Shown: positions 44,496 through 52,475 of the stretch, one piece after another
How the letters are laid out: every line of letters starts with the position of its first letter
Numbering within the stretch: position 1 is the stretch's first letter
Source: Hahella ganghwensis DSM 17046
GTDB lineage: Bacteria; Pseudomonadota; Gammaproteobacteria; Pseudomonadales; Oleiphilaceae
Assembly (NCBI RefSeq): GCF_000376785.1
Contig: NZ_AQXX01000104.1
Location: 1-59,469 of the forward strand
Reading direction: 5' to 3'
Length of the DNA: 59,469 nt
The notes under the pieces: generated by a model
Database searches by the model: none
What the model was told of the DNA's origin: nothing
The model's input: the letters and a program-made list of their open reading frames with translations, nothing else
Program-made: the position numbers and the translations under genes

Positions 44496-45926
44496 CTAGC
44501 GCTCCTGAATCTGGTAGAGGGCTAATTGGGCCTGCTGCGTGAAATGACAGAAGGCTGAGAAACGATCGTCGATATTATGCAGATATTGTTCTCCGCCATC
44601 GGCATAAATAACGCCAATCACACGTTTTGATGCGATGAGGCAGGCATACATGCCGGGGACTTCGCCAATCCAGCGATCAAAATCGGGGCGTTTGAGAAAG
44701 CGCCAGTTTTTGTCTTTGGGATTGCTGATTAATCCGTGGGGTGGTCTTTTGGTCATGACACTAAGATAACTGTCGACATCCGGTGAAACGATAAAGTTTT
44801 CCCGCCAGTTATCTGCTTGGGGCCCCAGGGTCAATTTGGGGACAAATTTCGGGTCCGAGCCACTGAGCATTAATAGAGCCACTCTTGGCATGCCTAATGC
44901 CCGGTGAACGCCTTCAACCGCTGTTTGTAGAATCAAGTTCAGATTTGGCTTTTCCACCAGTAGGGCGGACAGGTCTCTTAACACGGCCAGTTGCAATTCA
45001 GGGTTCGGTTCGTTGTGAGGCAAATTCGAAGGCAGGGATGACTTACCGACTCCCGGTATATGATGAAGAATTTTATCCAGGCCGTAGTCCCTGACCAGCT
45101 TGGCCGTTTCCCCCGCGTTTTTTTCCAGCTCGTTACCCAGTGTTTTGTCGGTAATATCCAGAACGGATACAATTTCCCGGCGGTAAGGAGCGGCTTGCGG
45201 GCTCTCCCAACCCCGGTCTGCCACGTCGACAAGGCCGATAACCTGTCGTATGGCATGGGCAACATCAGAATCCGTTGGTCTGCCGGAGACAACTTCCTCT
45301 ACCAGGGCGCCGAGTTTCCATTTGCGTACCAGCCCCTGCGTGATGATGTAAAATCTGATGCCGAGCACCTGATCCTGAGCCTGGAGTGGGCTGAGACGAT
45401 CCAGTGCCCGGTCGTAGGTTTCTGTCTGCGGCGCTCTTGAACACCAGAAAGCCAGCTCTCCTATGTAACTGAGCAATGCTGCGATAAAGACTTCTTCACG
45501 TCGTTTTGACTCGGGCTTGGTCAGAAGATTGCGTGCCTGGACTGCGGCATGCATGGCCTTGGCAAGGGTTTTCAATAACCTTTCTCTGGGTGATTTTCCC
45601 AGTAGGTTTTCTATCAGCAGAGAAGATATCGCAATGCTCTTTATCGTTTCGAAACCAATCAGTGAGATCGCCCGGCTGACAGTACTGACTTGTCTATGAG
45701 ACAGATTGTAGAACACTGTGTTGGATAAACGGATCACCTGAGAGGTGAGGTCGGCATCTCGCAGGATTACGCCCGCCAGTTCCTGAATAGAGCTGGTGGA
45801 GCAGTCTGTAAGCTCATTGATTTCCCGCAATGACTGAGCCAATACCGGTAATTCAATCTGACTTAGGTAGGTTACCCAGTCCTTAGGCTGATTCGGATCT
45901 CGACCAGAAGAACCCATTGTTACCAT
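44496..45926 (-). CDS. HDOD domain protein with C-terminal GAF-like domain
   Basis: About 476 residues from the ATG at 45926 (MVTMGSSGRDP), with 45917 possible. An HDOD domain occupies about residues 20-220 (LPVLAQSLREINELTDCSTSS, AGVILRDADLTSQVIRLSN, ISLIGFETIKSIAISSLL). A GAF-like domain follows at about 320-470 (LNLILQTAVEGVHRALGM, GVIYADGG). HDOD proteins are non-catalytic relatives of HD phosphohydrolases used in bacterial signalling. The GAF domain may bind a small ligand. It is divergent from the TRAP operon and monocistronic. Confidence 0.88.
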   Translation of the reverse strand: MVTMGSSGRDPNQPKDWVTYLSQIELPVLAQSLREINELTDCSTSSIQELAGVILRDADLTSQVIRLSNTVFYNLSHRQVSTVSRAISLIGFETIKSIAISSLLIENLLGKSPRERLLKTLAKAMHAAVQARNLLTKPESKRREEVFIAALLSYIGELAFWCSRAPQTETYDRALDRLSPLQAQDQVLGIRFYIITQGLVRKWKLGALVEEVVSGRPTDSDVAHAIRQVIGLVDVADRGWESPQAAPYRREIVSVLDITDKTLGNELEKNAGETAKLVRDYGLDKILHHIPGVGKSSLPSNLPHNEPNPELQLAVLRDLSALLVEKPNLNLILQTAVEGVHRALGMPRVALLMLSGSDPKFVPKLTLGPQADNWRENFIVSPDVDSYLSVMTKRPPHGLISNPKDKNWRFLKRPDFDRWIGEVPGMYACLIASKRVIGVIYADGGEQYLHNIDDRFSAFCHFTQQAQLALYQIQER

Positions 45927-46600
45927 GTTTTTACCACCCGCAGTTACGACGAGACACGTGGGCAATGCCCCAGGGCATGTATCCCTGGAGAAAAGGATGA
46001 GATGAGAGCCATTCGAGGTTGACGATGCCGAGACACCAACATGCCCAAGAAATTGTGATACCTAGTTATTATGGCAAAGTTCCGAGAAAACAATTAGTGC
46101 AAAATTGTTACTTGATGACGCTGGGAATGCTTATAGAGCGAAATATTTGAATACAAATTAATCTTGAGGTAGTAAAACTCACCTTTTTTAGAAAAAATAG
46201 ATCCACAACCGGCTATTAATTTCTCATGGCTATCCTGAAAGCTAAATAGGAGCTTGAAGAATTTTTGCGAGGTTGCGGTTTTTTGTGATGAGGGAGAACG
46301 AATATTTACTTTAAAATTCAATAGTTTTTGTCACTTTATTCACCGTTTCAATTCTGCCGGTGAGTCACCTTTTGCCATCGGGTAGAGGATTTCTGTCGCT
46401 CCTTTTTAGGTGGTGAGAGAATAATTTTCTCTGAATCAACCACTTGTCATGCCTTTTATGATTTGTCATTCTGTTATAACTCTAAGGAATTTTCGGTAGG
46501 CAGTGGTCGATTCCATTGACAGAGTCGTGTCTACCCTGGGTTTTGAGCTTTGATGATATTGGGGCCTGACAGTGGGCTCACAGCAGGATGGAGGAAAAAC
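45927..46600. promoter_or_regulatory. 674-base AT-rich gap before the TRAP operon
   Basis: This is the longest gene-free stretch of the window, separating the HDOD gene (leftward) from dctP (rightward). One minus-strand ORF (46094-46321, 75 residues) has no recognisable family, no good start context and AT-driven composition; I do not count it as a gene. AGAGAA...TTCTCT near 46413-46430 is a small dyad. I found no convincing sigma-54 TGGCAC-TTGC promoter. Its length suggests substantial cis-regulation or a decayed gene. Confidence 0.5.
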
Positions 46601-47629
46601 ATGAATAAATCCAAAAAACTGAGGACACTGGCAGGGGTTACCTGTTTGGCATTGGCTGGTCTGGGGGTAGCCGGAATGGCCAGCGCTGATACCTGGCGTT
46701 ATGCTCATGAAGAATATGAAGGCGACGTGCAGGACGTTTTTGCCCACAAATTCAAGGAATATATCGAGAGTAATTCAGATCATAGCTTGCAGATCTATCG
46801 GTTCGGTGAGTTGGGAGAATCTGATGACATCATGGAACAGACCCAGGCAGGCATTCTGCAGTTTGTAAACCAGTCTCCCGGATTTACCGGTGCTCTTATT
46901 CCTGAGGCGCAGATTTTCTTTATTCCCTATCTGATGCCCACAGACATGTCTACCGTCATTAAATTCTTCCGTGAAAGTGAAGCCATCAATGACGACTTTG
47001 TTGATTTGTACTCAGCTCAAGGGCTGGAACTGTTGAAAATGTATCCGGAAGGTGAAATGGTCGTCACCGCCGATGAGCCGGTGACCAGTCCTGCGGAATT
47101 CGAAGGTAAGAAAATGCGGGTCATGACCAATCCGTTGTTGTCCTCAACCTATGAAGCATTCGGTGCCACACCAACGCCTTTGCCTTGGGGGGAAGTCTAT
47201 GGTGCGCTGCAGACCAATATGATCCAGGGGCAGGAAAACCCAATATTCTGGATCGAGTCAGGCGGCCTGTATGAAGTTTCTCCAAACCTGATATTCACCA
47301 AACACGGTTGGTTCACGACAGCCATGATGGCGAATCAGGATTTCTTTAACGATCTTTCCGACAAAGACAAGAAGCTGGTCCGGGATGCTTCGAATTTCGC
47401 ATTTGAAGAGATTATCAAGCATATCGATGGATTGGCGGATAAGTCTCTCAAGAAAATCATGGCTGCCAGTGAAGACGTGACCGTTACCCGCCTGACCGAT
47501 AAGCAAATTGATAAATTCAAGGCACGGGCACCCCAAGTCGAGAAAACATTCATCGATATGACGGGGGACAGTGGTAAGGAATTGTTGGAACAGTTTAAAG
47601 AAGACCTGGAAGAGGTAACTGCCAACTAA
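46601..47629 (+). CDS. dctP: TRAP transporter substrate-binding protein, DctP type
   Basis: 342 residues from the ATG at 46601, behind GGAGG. A signal peptide (LAGVTCLALAGLGVAGMASA, about residues 9-28) is followed by a DctP fold. Motifs are WRYAHEEYEGDVQDVFAHKF, FEGKKMRVMTNPL with the carboxylate-binding Arg, and PLPWGEVYGALQTNMIQGQE. It captures an organic acid in the periplasm for the QM permease encoded next. Genes for a universal stress protein, an oxidoreductase and a proline-racemase homologue lie downstream, suggesting an amino- or imino-acid-related ligand. That is inference. Confidence 0.93.
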   Translation: MNKSKKLRTLAGVTCLALAGLGVAGMASADTWRYAHEEYEGDVQDVFAHKFKEYIESNSDHSLQIYRFGELGESDDIMEQTQAGILQFVNQSPGFTGALIPEAQIFFIPYLMPTDMSTVIKFFRESEAINDDFVDLYSAQGLELLKMYPEGEMVVTADEPVTSPAEFEGKKMRVMTNPLLSSTYEAFGATPTPLPWGEVYGALQTNMIQGQENPIFWIESGGLYEVSPNLIFTKHGWFTTAMMANQDFFNDLSDKDKKLVRDASNFAFEEIIKHIDGLADKSLKKIMAASEDVTVTRLTDKQIDKFKARAPQVEKTFIDMTGDSGKELLEQFKEDLEEVTAN

Positions 47630-47796
47630 TCAGCCTTTGGTCGGTTATCTGGGGCGCTCTTTATCGGTGAGAAAGACTTTGCCGATGAGTGTTGAAAAGT
47701 TGATATCGATGCCCGGATAACCGTTAACCTGATGAACAAGGGGGCCTGTACTCTCTGCTCATCAGGGCTGTTTTGTTCCGCACAGGAGTATCGCCC

Positions 47797-48372
47797 ATGA
47801 ACGAAGAAGCTCCCGAGGTATATAAGTCCGGTTTGCCGGGGATTCTTGGCACTCTGGATGTTGTCATCAGCAAGACAGAGGCCGTGATCCTGGCGCTTGG
47901 GGTTCTGTTGATGGCTCTGAACACCTGCGTGAATGTCGTAGCCCGTTTTGGTTTCGGTAAGGGGTTGTTTTTCTCTGGTGAGATAAACCGTATTCTGATC
48001 ATCATGATCACTTTCGCCGGAATCGGCTATGCGGCCAGGCATGGAAGACATATTCGCATGTCGGCCATTTACGACACTTTGCCCGTCATGGGCCGTAAAG
48101 TACTGATGGTGATCATTGCCTTTTTTACCTCTGCCATCATGTTTTTCCTGTGTTATTTCTCCGTCGAATATATTTCCGATCTCTATGATCGGGGACGGAT
48201 TCTGCCCGCGCTTGGCTTTCCCATCTGGATTATTTACATCTGGGTTCCTGTCGGTTTTGCCGTCACCGGGATTCAGTACTTCCTGACAGGGATAAAAAAT
48301 CTCACTTCCAGAGATGTGTATTTATCGACGGGTGTCGTCGACGGGTATGCGGATACGGAGTCTGAAGTCTGA
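47797..48372 (+). CDS. dctQ: TRAP transporter small permease, DctQ type
   Basis: 191 residues from the ATG at 47797, behind CAGGAG. Four membrane helices (VILALGVLLMALNTCVNVVAR, ILIIMITFAGIGYAARHGRH, VLMVIIAFFTSAIMFFLCYF, IIYIWVPVGFAVTGIQYFL) and RHGRHIRMSAI in the second loop are typical of DctQ. It partners with the large subunit DctM encoded 70 bases downstream. The 167-base gap after dctP holds no clear terminator. Confidence 0.92.
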   Translation: MNEEAPEVYKSGLPGILGTLDVVISKTEAVILALGVLLMALNTCVNVVARFGFGKGLFFSGEINRILIIMITFAGIGYAARHGRHIRMSAIYDTLPVMGRKVLMVIIAFFTSAIMFFLCYFSVEYISDLYDRGRILPALGFPIWIIYIWVPVGFAVTGIQYFLTGIKNLTSRDVYLSTGVVDGYADTESEV

Positions 48373-48442
48373 CTTTATGGCCCCTTATGCAGGCAATTAT
48401 TTTTCATGATCGGATAAGGATGATTGAAATGAGGTTGATGCG

Positions 48443-49726
48443 ATGGCCATGACCCTGATGCTAATCATGATCGGGCTACTATTGCTTGGTTTTCCGATGA
48501 TGGTGCCGTTGATTACAGCGGCATTGGTGGGCTTTATCATGATGTTTAACGGGCTTGGACAGATGGATACCTTTATCCAGCAGGTCCTTGGAGGGATCCG
48601 CCCCGCTTCGCTCATTGCCGTGCCCATGTTCATCCTGGCTGCTGATATTATGACCCGTGGGCACTCTGCGAACCGACTGATTGATATGGTGATGGCCTTC
48701 ATCGGTCACATTAAGGGTGGCCTGGCGGTGAGCACGGCGACATCCTGTACACTGTTCGGCGCTGTTTCCGGGTCTACCCAGGCGACAGTGGTGGCTGTTG
48801 GATCTCCACTGCGTCCGAAAATGCTTCGGGCAGGTTATTCTGACCCATTTACGCTGGCTTTGATCATCAATGCCAGCGACATTGCTTTTTTGATACCACC
48901 CAGTATTGGCATGATTATCTATGGTGTTATCTCCGAAACCTCGATAGCAGAGCTCTTTATTGCCGGTGTCGGTCCTGGATTGCTGATTTTGGTCCTGTTT
49001 TCCGCGTATTGTCTGATATATGCCTATAAAAATGATGTGCCCACCGAAAAGAAGGCTTCCTGGTCGGAACGATTGACGGCGGTACGTGAAGCCGTCTGGC
49101 CACTGATGTTTCCCGTCATCATCGTGGGGGGGATCTATGGTGGTGTGTTCAGCCCCACAGAAGCGGCAGCGGTCTGTGTCCTCTATGCGGTCATTCTGGA
49201 ATTTATCGTGTTTCGCTCACTGAAACTTCCTGATATGTCCAGCATTGCCAAGTCTACCGGTCTGATTACTGCTGTGGTGTTTATTCTGGTCGGTGTTGGC
49301 AACGGTTTTTCCTGGATCATCTCTTTTGCCCAGATCCCTCAGACGATTCTGGACGCTGTCGGTATCAATGAGATGGGGCCAGTCGGTGTATTGATCTCTA
49401 TTTCAATCGCATTTTTCATTGCCTGTATGTTTGTTGATCCGATTGTGGTGATACTGGTACTGACGCCCATTTTTGCTCCCGCTATTGAGTCGACAGGACT
49501 GGATCCCGTACACGTCGGCATCCTGATTACGTTGCAGGTCGCCATCGGCTCGGCTACTCCACCCTTCGGCTGCGATATTTTTACTGCCATTGCCATTTTT
49601 AAAAAACCCTATTGGGAAGTAGTGCGGGGTACACCACCCTTTATTTTTATCCTGGTTTTTGCTGCTGCTCTATTAATTGCATTTCCGGAGATTTCCCTTT
49701 TCCTGAGAGATATCGCTTTCAATTGA
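48443..49726 (+). CDS. dctM: TRAP transporter large permease, DctM type
   Basis: This 427-residue inner-membrane subunit has about twelve hydrophobic helices. It carries the DctM signatures RPASLIAVPMFILAADIMTRG, SGSTQATVVAVGSP (about residues 107-120) and VDPIVVILVLTPIFAPA. It couples sodium flux to solute uptake with DctQ and DctP. GAGGTTG lies before the ATG. A universal stress protein follows at 33 bases, as in TeaABCD-type ectoine TRAP loci. Confidence 0.94.
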   Translation: MAMTLMLIMIGLLLLGFPMMVPLITAALVGFIMMFNGLGQMDTFIQQVLGGIRPASLIAVPMFILAADIMTRGHSANRLIDMVMAFIGHIKGGLAVSTATSCTLFGAVSGSTQATVVAVGSPLRPKMLRAGYSDPFTLALIINASDIAFLIPPSIGMIIYGVISETSIAELFIAGVGPGLLILVLFSAYCLIYAYKNDVPTEKKASWSERLTAVREAVWPLMFPVIIVGGIYGGVFSPTEAAAVCVLYAVILEFIVFRSLKLPDMSSIAKSTGLITAVVFILVGVGNGFSWIISFAQIPQTILDAVGINEMGPVGVLISISIAFFIACMFVDPIVVILVLTPIFAPAIESTGLDPVHVGILITLQVAIGSATPPFGCDIFTAIAIFKKPYWEVVRGTPPFIFILVFAAALLIAFPEISLFLRDIAFN

Positions 49727-49758
49727 CCGCAGGTAATGCTCGAACTGGAGGTTAGGCC

Positions 49759-50199
49759 ATGTTCAAGAAGATCCTTGTCGCTGTAGATGGTTCCAAATCG
49801 GCCCTGAATGCCCTTGAAATGGCAATTGGTCTGCAGAAATACACTGACGCGGAAATTTACCTGTTGTGTGTGTTTAAGCACCACAGTCTGTTTGAGGCAT
49901 CCCTGTCGATGGTACGCCCCAGTGAACTGCAGATCCCGGACCAGGCGTTGTCTGAATACGCCAGGGAAGTGGTGGAGCAGGCCAAACAATTTGCTCTTGA
50001 AAAAGGGGCTGTGAAAGTGAGAGGGTTTGTGAAGGGAGGGCGCCCGTCAAAAACCATCGTCAATTTTGCCAGGGAAAAAGATATTGATCTGATCGTCCTG
50101 GGGGCTCACGGTACTCATACCGACAAAGACGGTATGTTGCTGGGAAGCGTCTCACACCGGGTGGCCAGTCTGGCCAAGCGGCCGACAATGATCGTCTGA
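49759..50199 (+). CDS. Universal stress protein (TeaD-like)
   Basis: This 146-residue UspA-family protein starts behind GGAGG. It begins [20 protein letters not shown] and contains the ATP-binding loop [20 protein letters not shown] (GxxG...GS pattern, about residues 116-135). ATP-binding Usp proteins directly after dctM are known from the Halomonas ectoine transporter, where TeaD modulates uptake. The same role is likely here, whatever the substrate. Confidence 0.92.
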   Translation: MFKKILVAVDGSKSALNALEMAIGLQKYTDAEIYLLCVFKHHSLFEASLSMVRPSELQIPDQALSEYAREVVEQAKQFALEKGAVKVRGFVKGGRPSKTIVNFAREKDIDLIVLGAHGTHTDKDGMLLGSVSHRVASLAKRPTMIV

Positions 50200-50329
50200 T
50201 AGTCACTTCCGGGTTTCGCCTGTTCTGCGTCTCTTCAGTAATTGAGCTGTTAACGTTTGTCTGTTGCAGCTACTTCCAGGGGTCAAAGAAGTTTGAGGAA
50301 GCCACACATATAGAAAGGAGAAAGCAGCA

Positions 50330-51445
50330 ATGCCATCAATTCCTCCTGTCATGAAAGCGGTACAGCTCACCGGTCACGGAGGCCTGGAAAAACTGGTGTA
50401 TAGCGATTCTGTCCCAACTCCTTCTCCTGCCCGGGGGGAGGTGCTGATCGAGGTGACCGCTTGTGGAATGAACAACACGGATGTCTGGGTCAGGCAGGGG
50501 GCTTACGGTACTGAAACGGACCCTGATTCTGTCTCTACCTGGCGTCGTGGACGATCAACGCTGACTTTCCCCAGAATACAAGGTACCGACACTGTCGGCA
50601 GAATCGTGGCTGTGGGTGAGGGTGTCTCTGAAACCCGTTTAGGGGAACGGGTGATAGTGGATTTCAGTATCTATAACCGCCCTGAAGGTGATGAGAGTCT
50701 GGCGGATATCGATTACATCGGCCACGGACGGGATGGAGGTTATGCGGAATATACGGTAGTGCCTGCTGAAAATGCCTATGCTACCACTGCAGCCATTTCC
50801 GATGCCGAACTGGCGACCTTCTGTTGTGCCTATCTTACCGCAGAGCAGATGTTGGACCGGGCACGTCTGGTGGCAGGTGAGCGCATCCTGGTGACCGGGG
50901 CTTCAGGGGGCGTCGGGTCAGCCCTATTGCAACTGGCCAGGGTTCGGGGGGCAATCCCTTATGGGGTTTCCAGTCCCGGTAAAGAGAGTGCGCTGCGCGA
51001 AATCGGTGCGGAGGAAGTCATACTCAGGGACACGCCGGATTTGGTTCAGAAAGTGGAAGAGGTTACACGGGGAGAGCCTGTTGATGTGGTGGCTGATCTG
51101 GTGGCCGGACCTATGTTCAATGACCTGTTGCGTATCCTGAGGCCGGAAGGACGCTATACGACTGCTGGTGCCATCGGAGGGGCGGTCGTTAATCTGGACC
51201 TGCGAACCATGTATCTAAAGCAACTTGAATTGCACGGTTCCTCGCAGGGAACTCGTACGGCCTTTCGTCGATTACTTGGATATATCGAATCCGGTGCGAT
51301 CAAACCGCTACTGGACCGAACCTTCAAGCTATCTGACTTCCACCAGGCCCAAGAATTATTCATGTCGAAAACCTATATCGGCAAGCTGGTCGTGGTGCCT
51401 GATCGCCATTGGGCCGCCGTTGGAGCTCGCTATGAATGCGCGTGA
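50330..51445 (+). CDS. Zinc-independent MDR-family oxidoreductase
   Basis: This 371-residue medium-chain dehydrogenase/reductase starts behind AAGGAG. The N-terminal GroES-like domain has EVLIEVTACGMNNTDVWV, where the catalytic-zinc Cys is followed by Gly-Met-Asn-Asn-Thr-Asp as in quinone oxidoreductase-type members. GTDTVGRIVAVGEGV follows. The NAD(P) motif is VTGASGGVGSALLQLAR (about residues 187-203). The structural-zinc cysteine cluster is missing. The substrate cannot be inferred. The next gene overlaps its end by 14 bases, so both probably act on the compound imported by the TRAP system. Confidence 0.88.
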   Translation: MPSIPPVMKAVQLTGHGGLEKLVYSDSVPTPSPARGEVLIEVTACGMNNTDVWVRQGAYGTETDPDSVSTWRRGRSTLTFPRIQGTDTVGRIVAVGEGVSETRLGERVIVDFSIYNRPEGDESLADIDYIGHGRDGGYAEYTVVPAENAYATTAAISDAELATFCCAYLTAEQMLDRARLVAGERILVTGASGGVGSALLQLARVRGAIPYGVSSPGKESALREIGAEEVILRDTPDLVQKVEEVTRGEPVDVVADLVAGPMFNDLLRILRPEGRYTTAGAIGGAVVNLDLRTMYLKQLELHGSSQGTRTAFRRLLGYIESGAIKPLLDRTFKLSDFHQAQELFMSKTYIGKLVVVPDRHWAAVGARYECA

Positions 51446-52475
51446 GCGTTCTATGGAGCTGATTGATACCCAGTCAGGAGGCGATGTCAGCCGCATTGTC
51501 ACCAAAGGGATCGGTCCGATACCGGGTAAAACTGTGCTGGAAAAAGCCCGTTATCTGCAACGGGAAGGGGATGGTTTACGGCGTCTTCTGTTATCGGAAC
51601 CTTATGGCGATCCTGCCATGTCCGTGGATCTGATCGTGGAGCCGTCACATCCAGAGGCTCAGGCTGGCTATGTGATTATGGGAGCGATGGGATACCCGAT
51701 GTACTCTGGTTCCAACACCATCTGTACGGCAACCGCTCTGCTGCAAAGTGGAGTGATTGATATGCAGGAGGGCGGACAGACGGTGGTACTGGAGTCTCCC
51801 GCCGGGCTGGCACGTATTCATGCCGTGGTTCGGAACGGTCGAGTTGAGTCTGTGACAACCCGATGTGAGCCTGCTTTTGTCGCGTTGGAAAACCTGACGG
51901 CAGATGTTCCTTTCTACGGTAAGGTAGCATTTGATCTGGTCTGGAGTGGCGCATACTTTGCCCTGATCAGGGCAAATGATTATAACTTTCATTTGACCGC
52001 AGAAGAGCAGATTGCATTAACCGCCTTTGGGGATGCATTTGTCAGAGCAGCGCGGCCGGGATTGCTGCAGGAACATCCAGAGCTTGGGGATTTGGGGCCG
52101 TTGCCATTTGCCCATTTTATGGGGCCGGTTCGGCAGATTTCTGAGAAGCACTTTGAGTCTCCATCCGCCACTTATGTTCATCCTGGCGTTTTGTGCCGGA
52201 GCCCGACGGGAACTGGGACTTCTGCAAGACTGGCATTGATGGCTTTACGGGGAGAGATTGAGCAGGGGGAATCTCTGGAGACAATTTCTCCCAGAGGAAA
52301 TCGGTTTATTGGCACGGTCCTGGATTCAACCAGAGTCGGTCCGTATCCGGCGCTTAACAGTCAGATTACGGGGCGGGCGAGAGTGCTGGCCCGCTCTCAT
52401 CTGGTGGTGGATCTGGATGACCCGCTGATAGACACTTCAGATCTTGAGCACTTGCTGAACTCTCAGATATCGTAG
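51432..52475 (+). CDS. Proline racemase family protein with Ser/Thr at the catalytic positions
   Basis: About 347 residues from the ATG at 51432 (51453 is also possible). The family fold is shown by VEPSHPEAQAGYVIMG, MYSGSNTICTATALL and SPTGTGTSARLALMALRGE. In proline racemases and 4-hydroxyproline epimerases the catalytic residues lie in MCGHGTI and SPCGTGTSA. Here both cysteines are replaced, Ser at the first and Thr at the second, and the His after the first is also lost. Known variants are Cys/Cys, Ser/Cys and Cys/Thr (trans-3-hydroxyproline dehydratase). Ser/Thr suggests a dehydratase-like or different reaction. It overlaps the upstream MDR gene by 14 bases and the convergent GGDEF-EAL gene by 13. 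Confidence 0.88.
   Translation: MNARERSMELIDTQSGGDVSRIVTKGIGPIPGKTVLEKARYLQREGDGLRRLLLSEPYGDPAMSVDLIVEPSHPEAQAGYVIMGAMGYPMYSGSNTICTATALLQSGVIDMQEGGQTVVLESPAGLARIHAVVRNGRVESVTTRCEPAFVALENLTADVPFYGKVAFDLVWSGAYFALIRANDYNFHLTAEEQIALTAFGDAFVRAARPGLLQEHPELGDLGPLPFAHFMGPVRQISEKHFESPSATYVHPGVLCRSPTGTGTSARLALMALRGEIEQGESLETISPRGNRFIGTVLDSTRVGPYPALNSQITGRARVLARSHLVVDLDDPLIDTSDLEHLLNSQIS

Noticed and set aside
46094-46321. 75-residue minus-strand ORF in the gap before the TRAP operon
   Set aside because: AT-driven composition, no ribosome-binding site, no family resemblance and no linked gene. It is better seen as a chance ORF in a long AT-rich gap.
46322-46600. Sigma-54 promoter for the TRAP operon
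   Set aside because: No TGGCAC-N5-TTGC match was found, and there is no enhancer-binding protein gene nearby.
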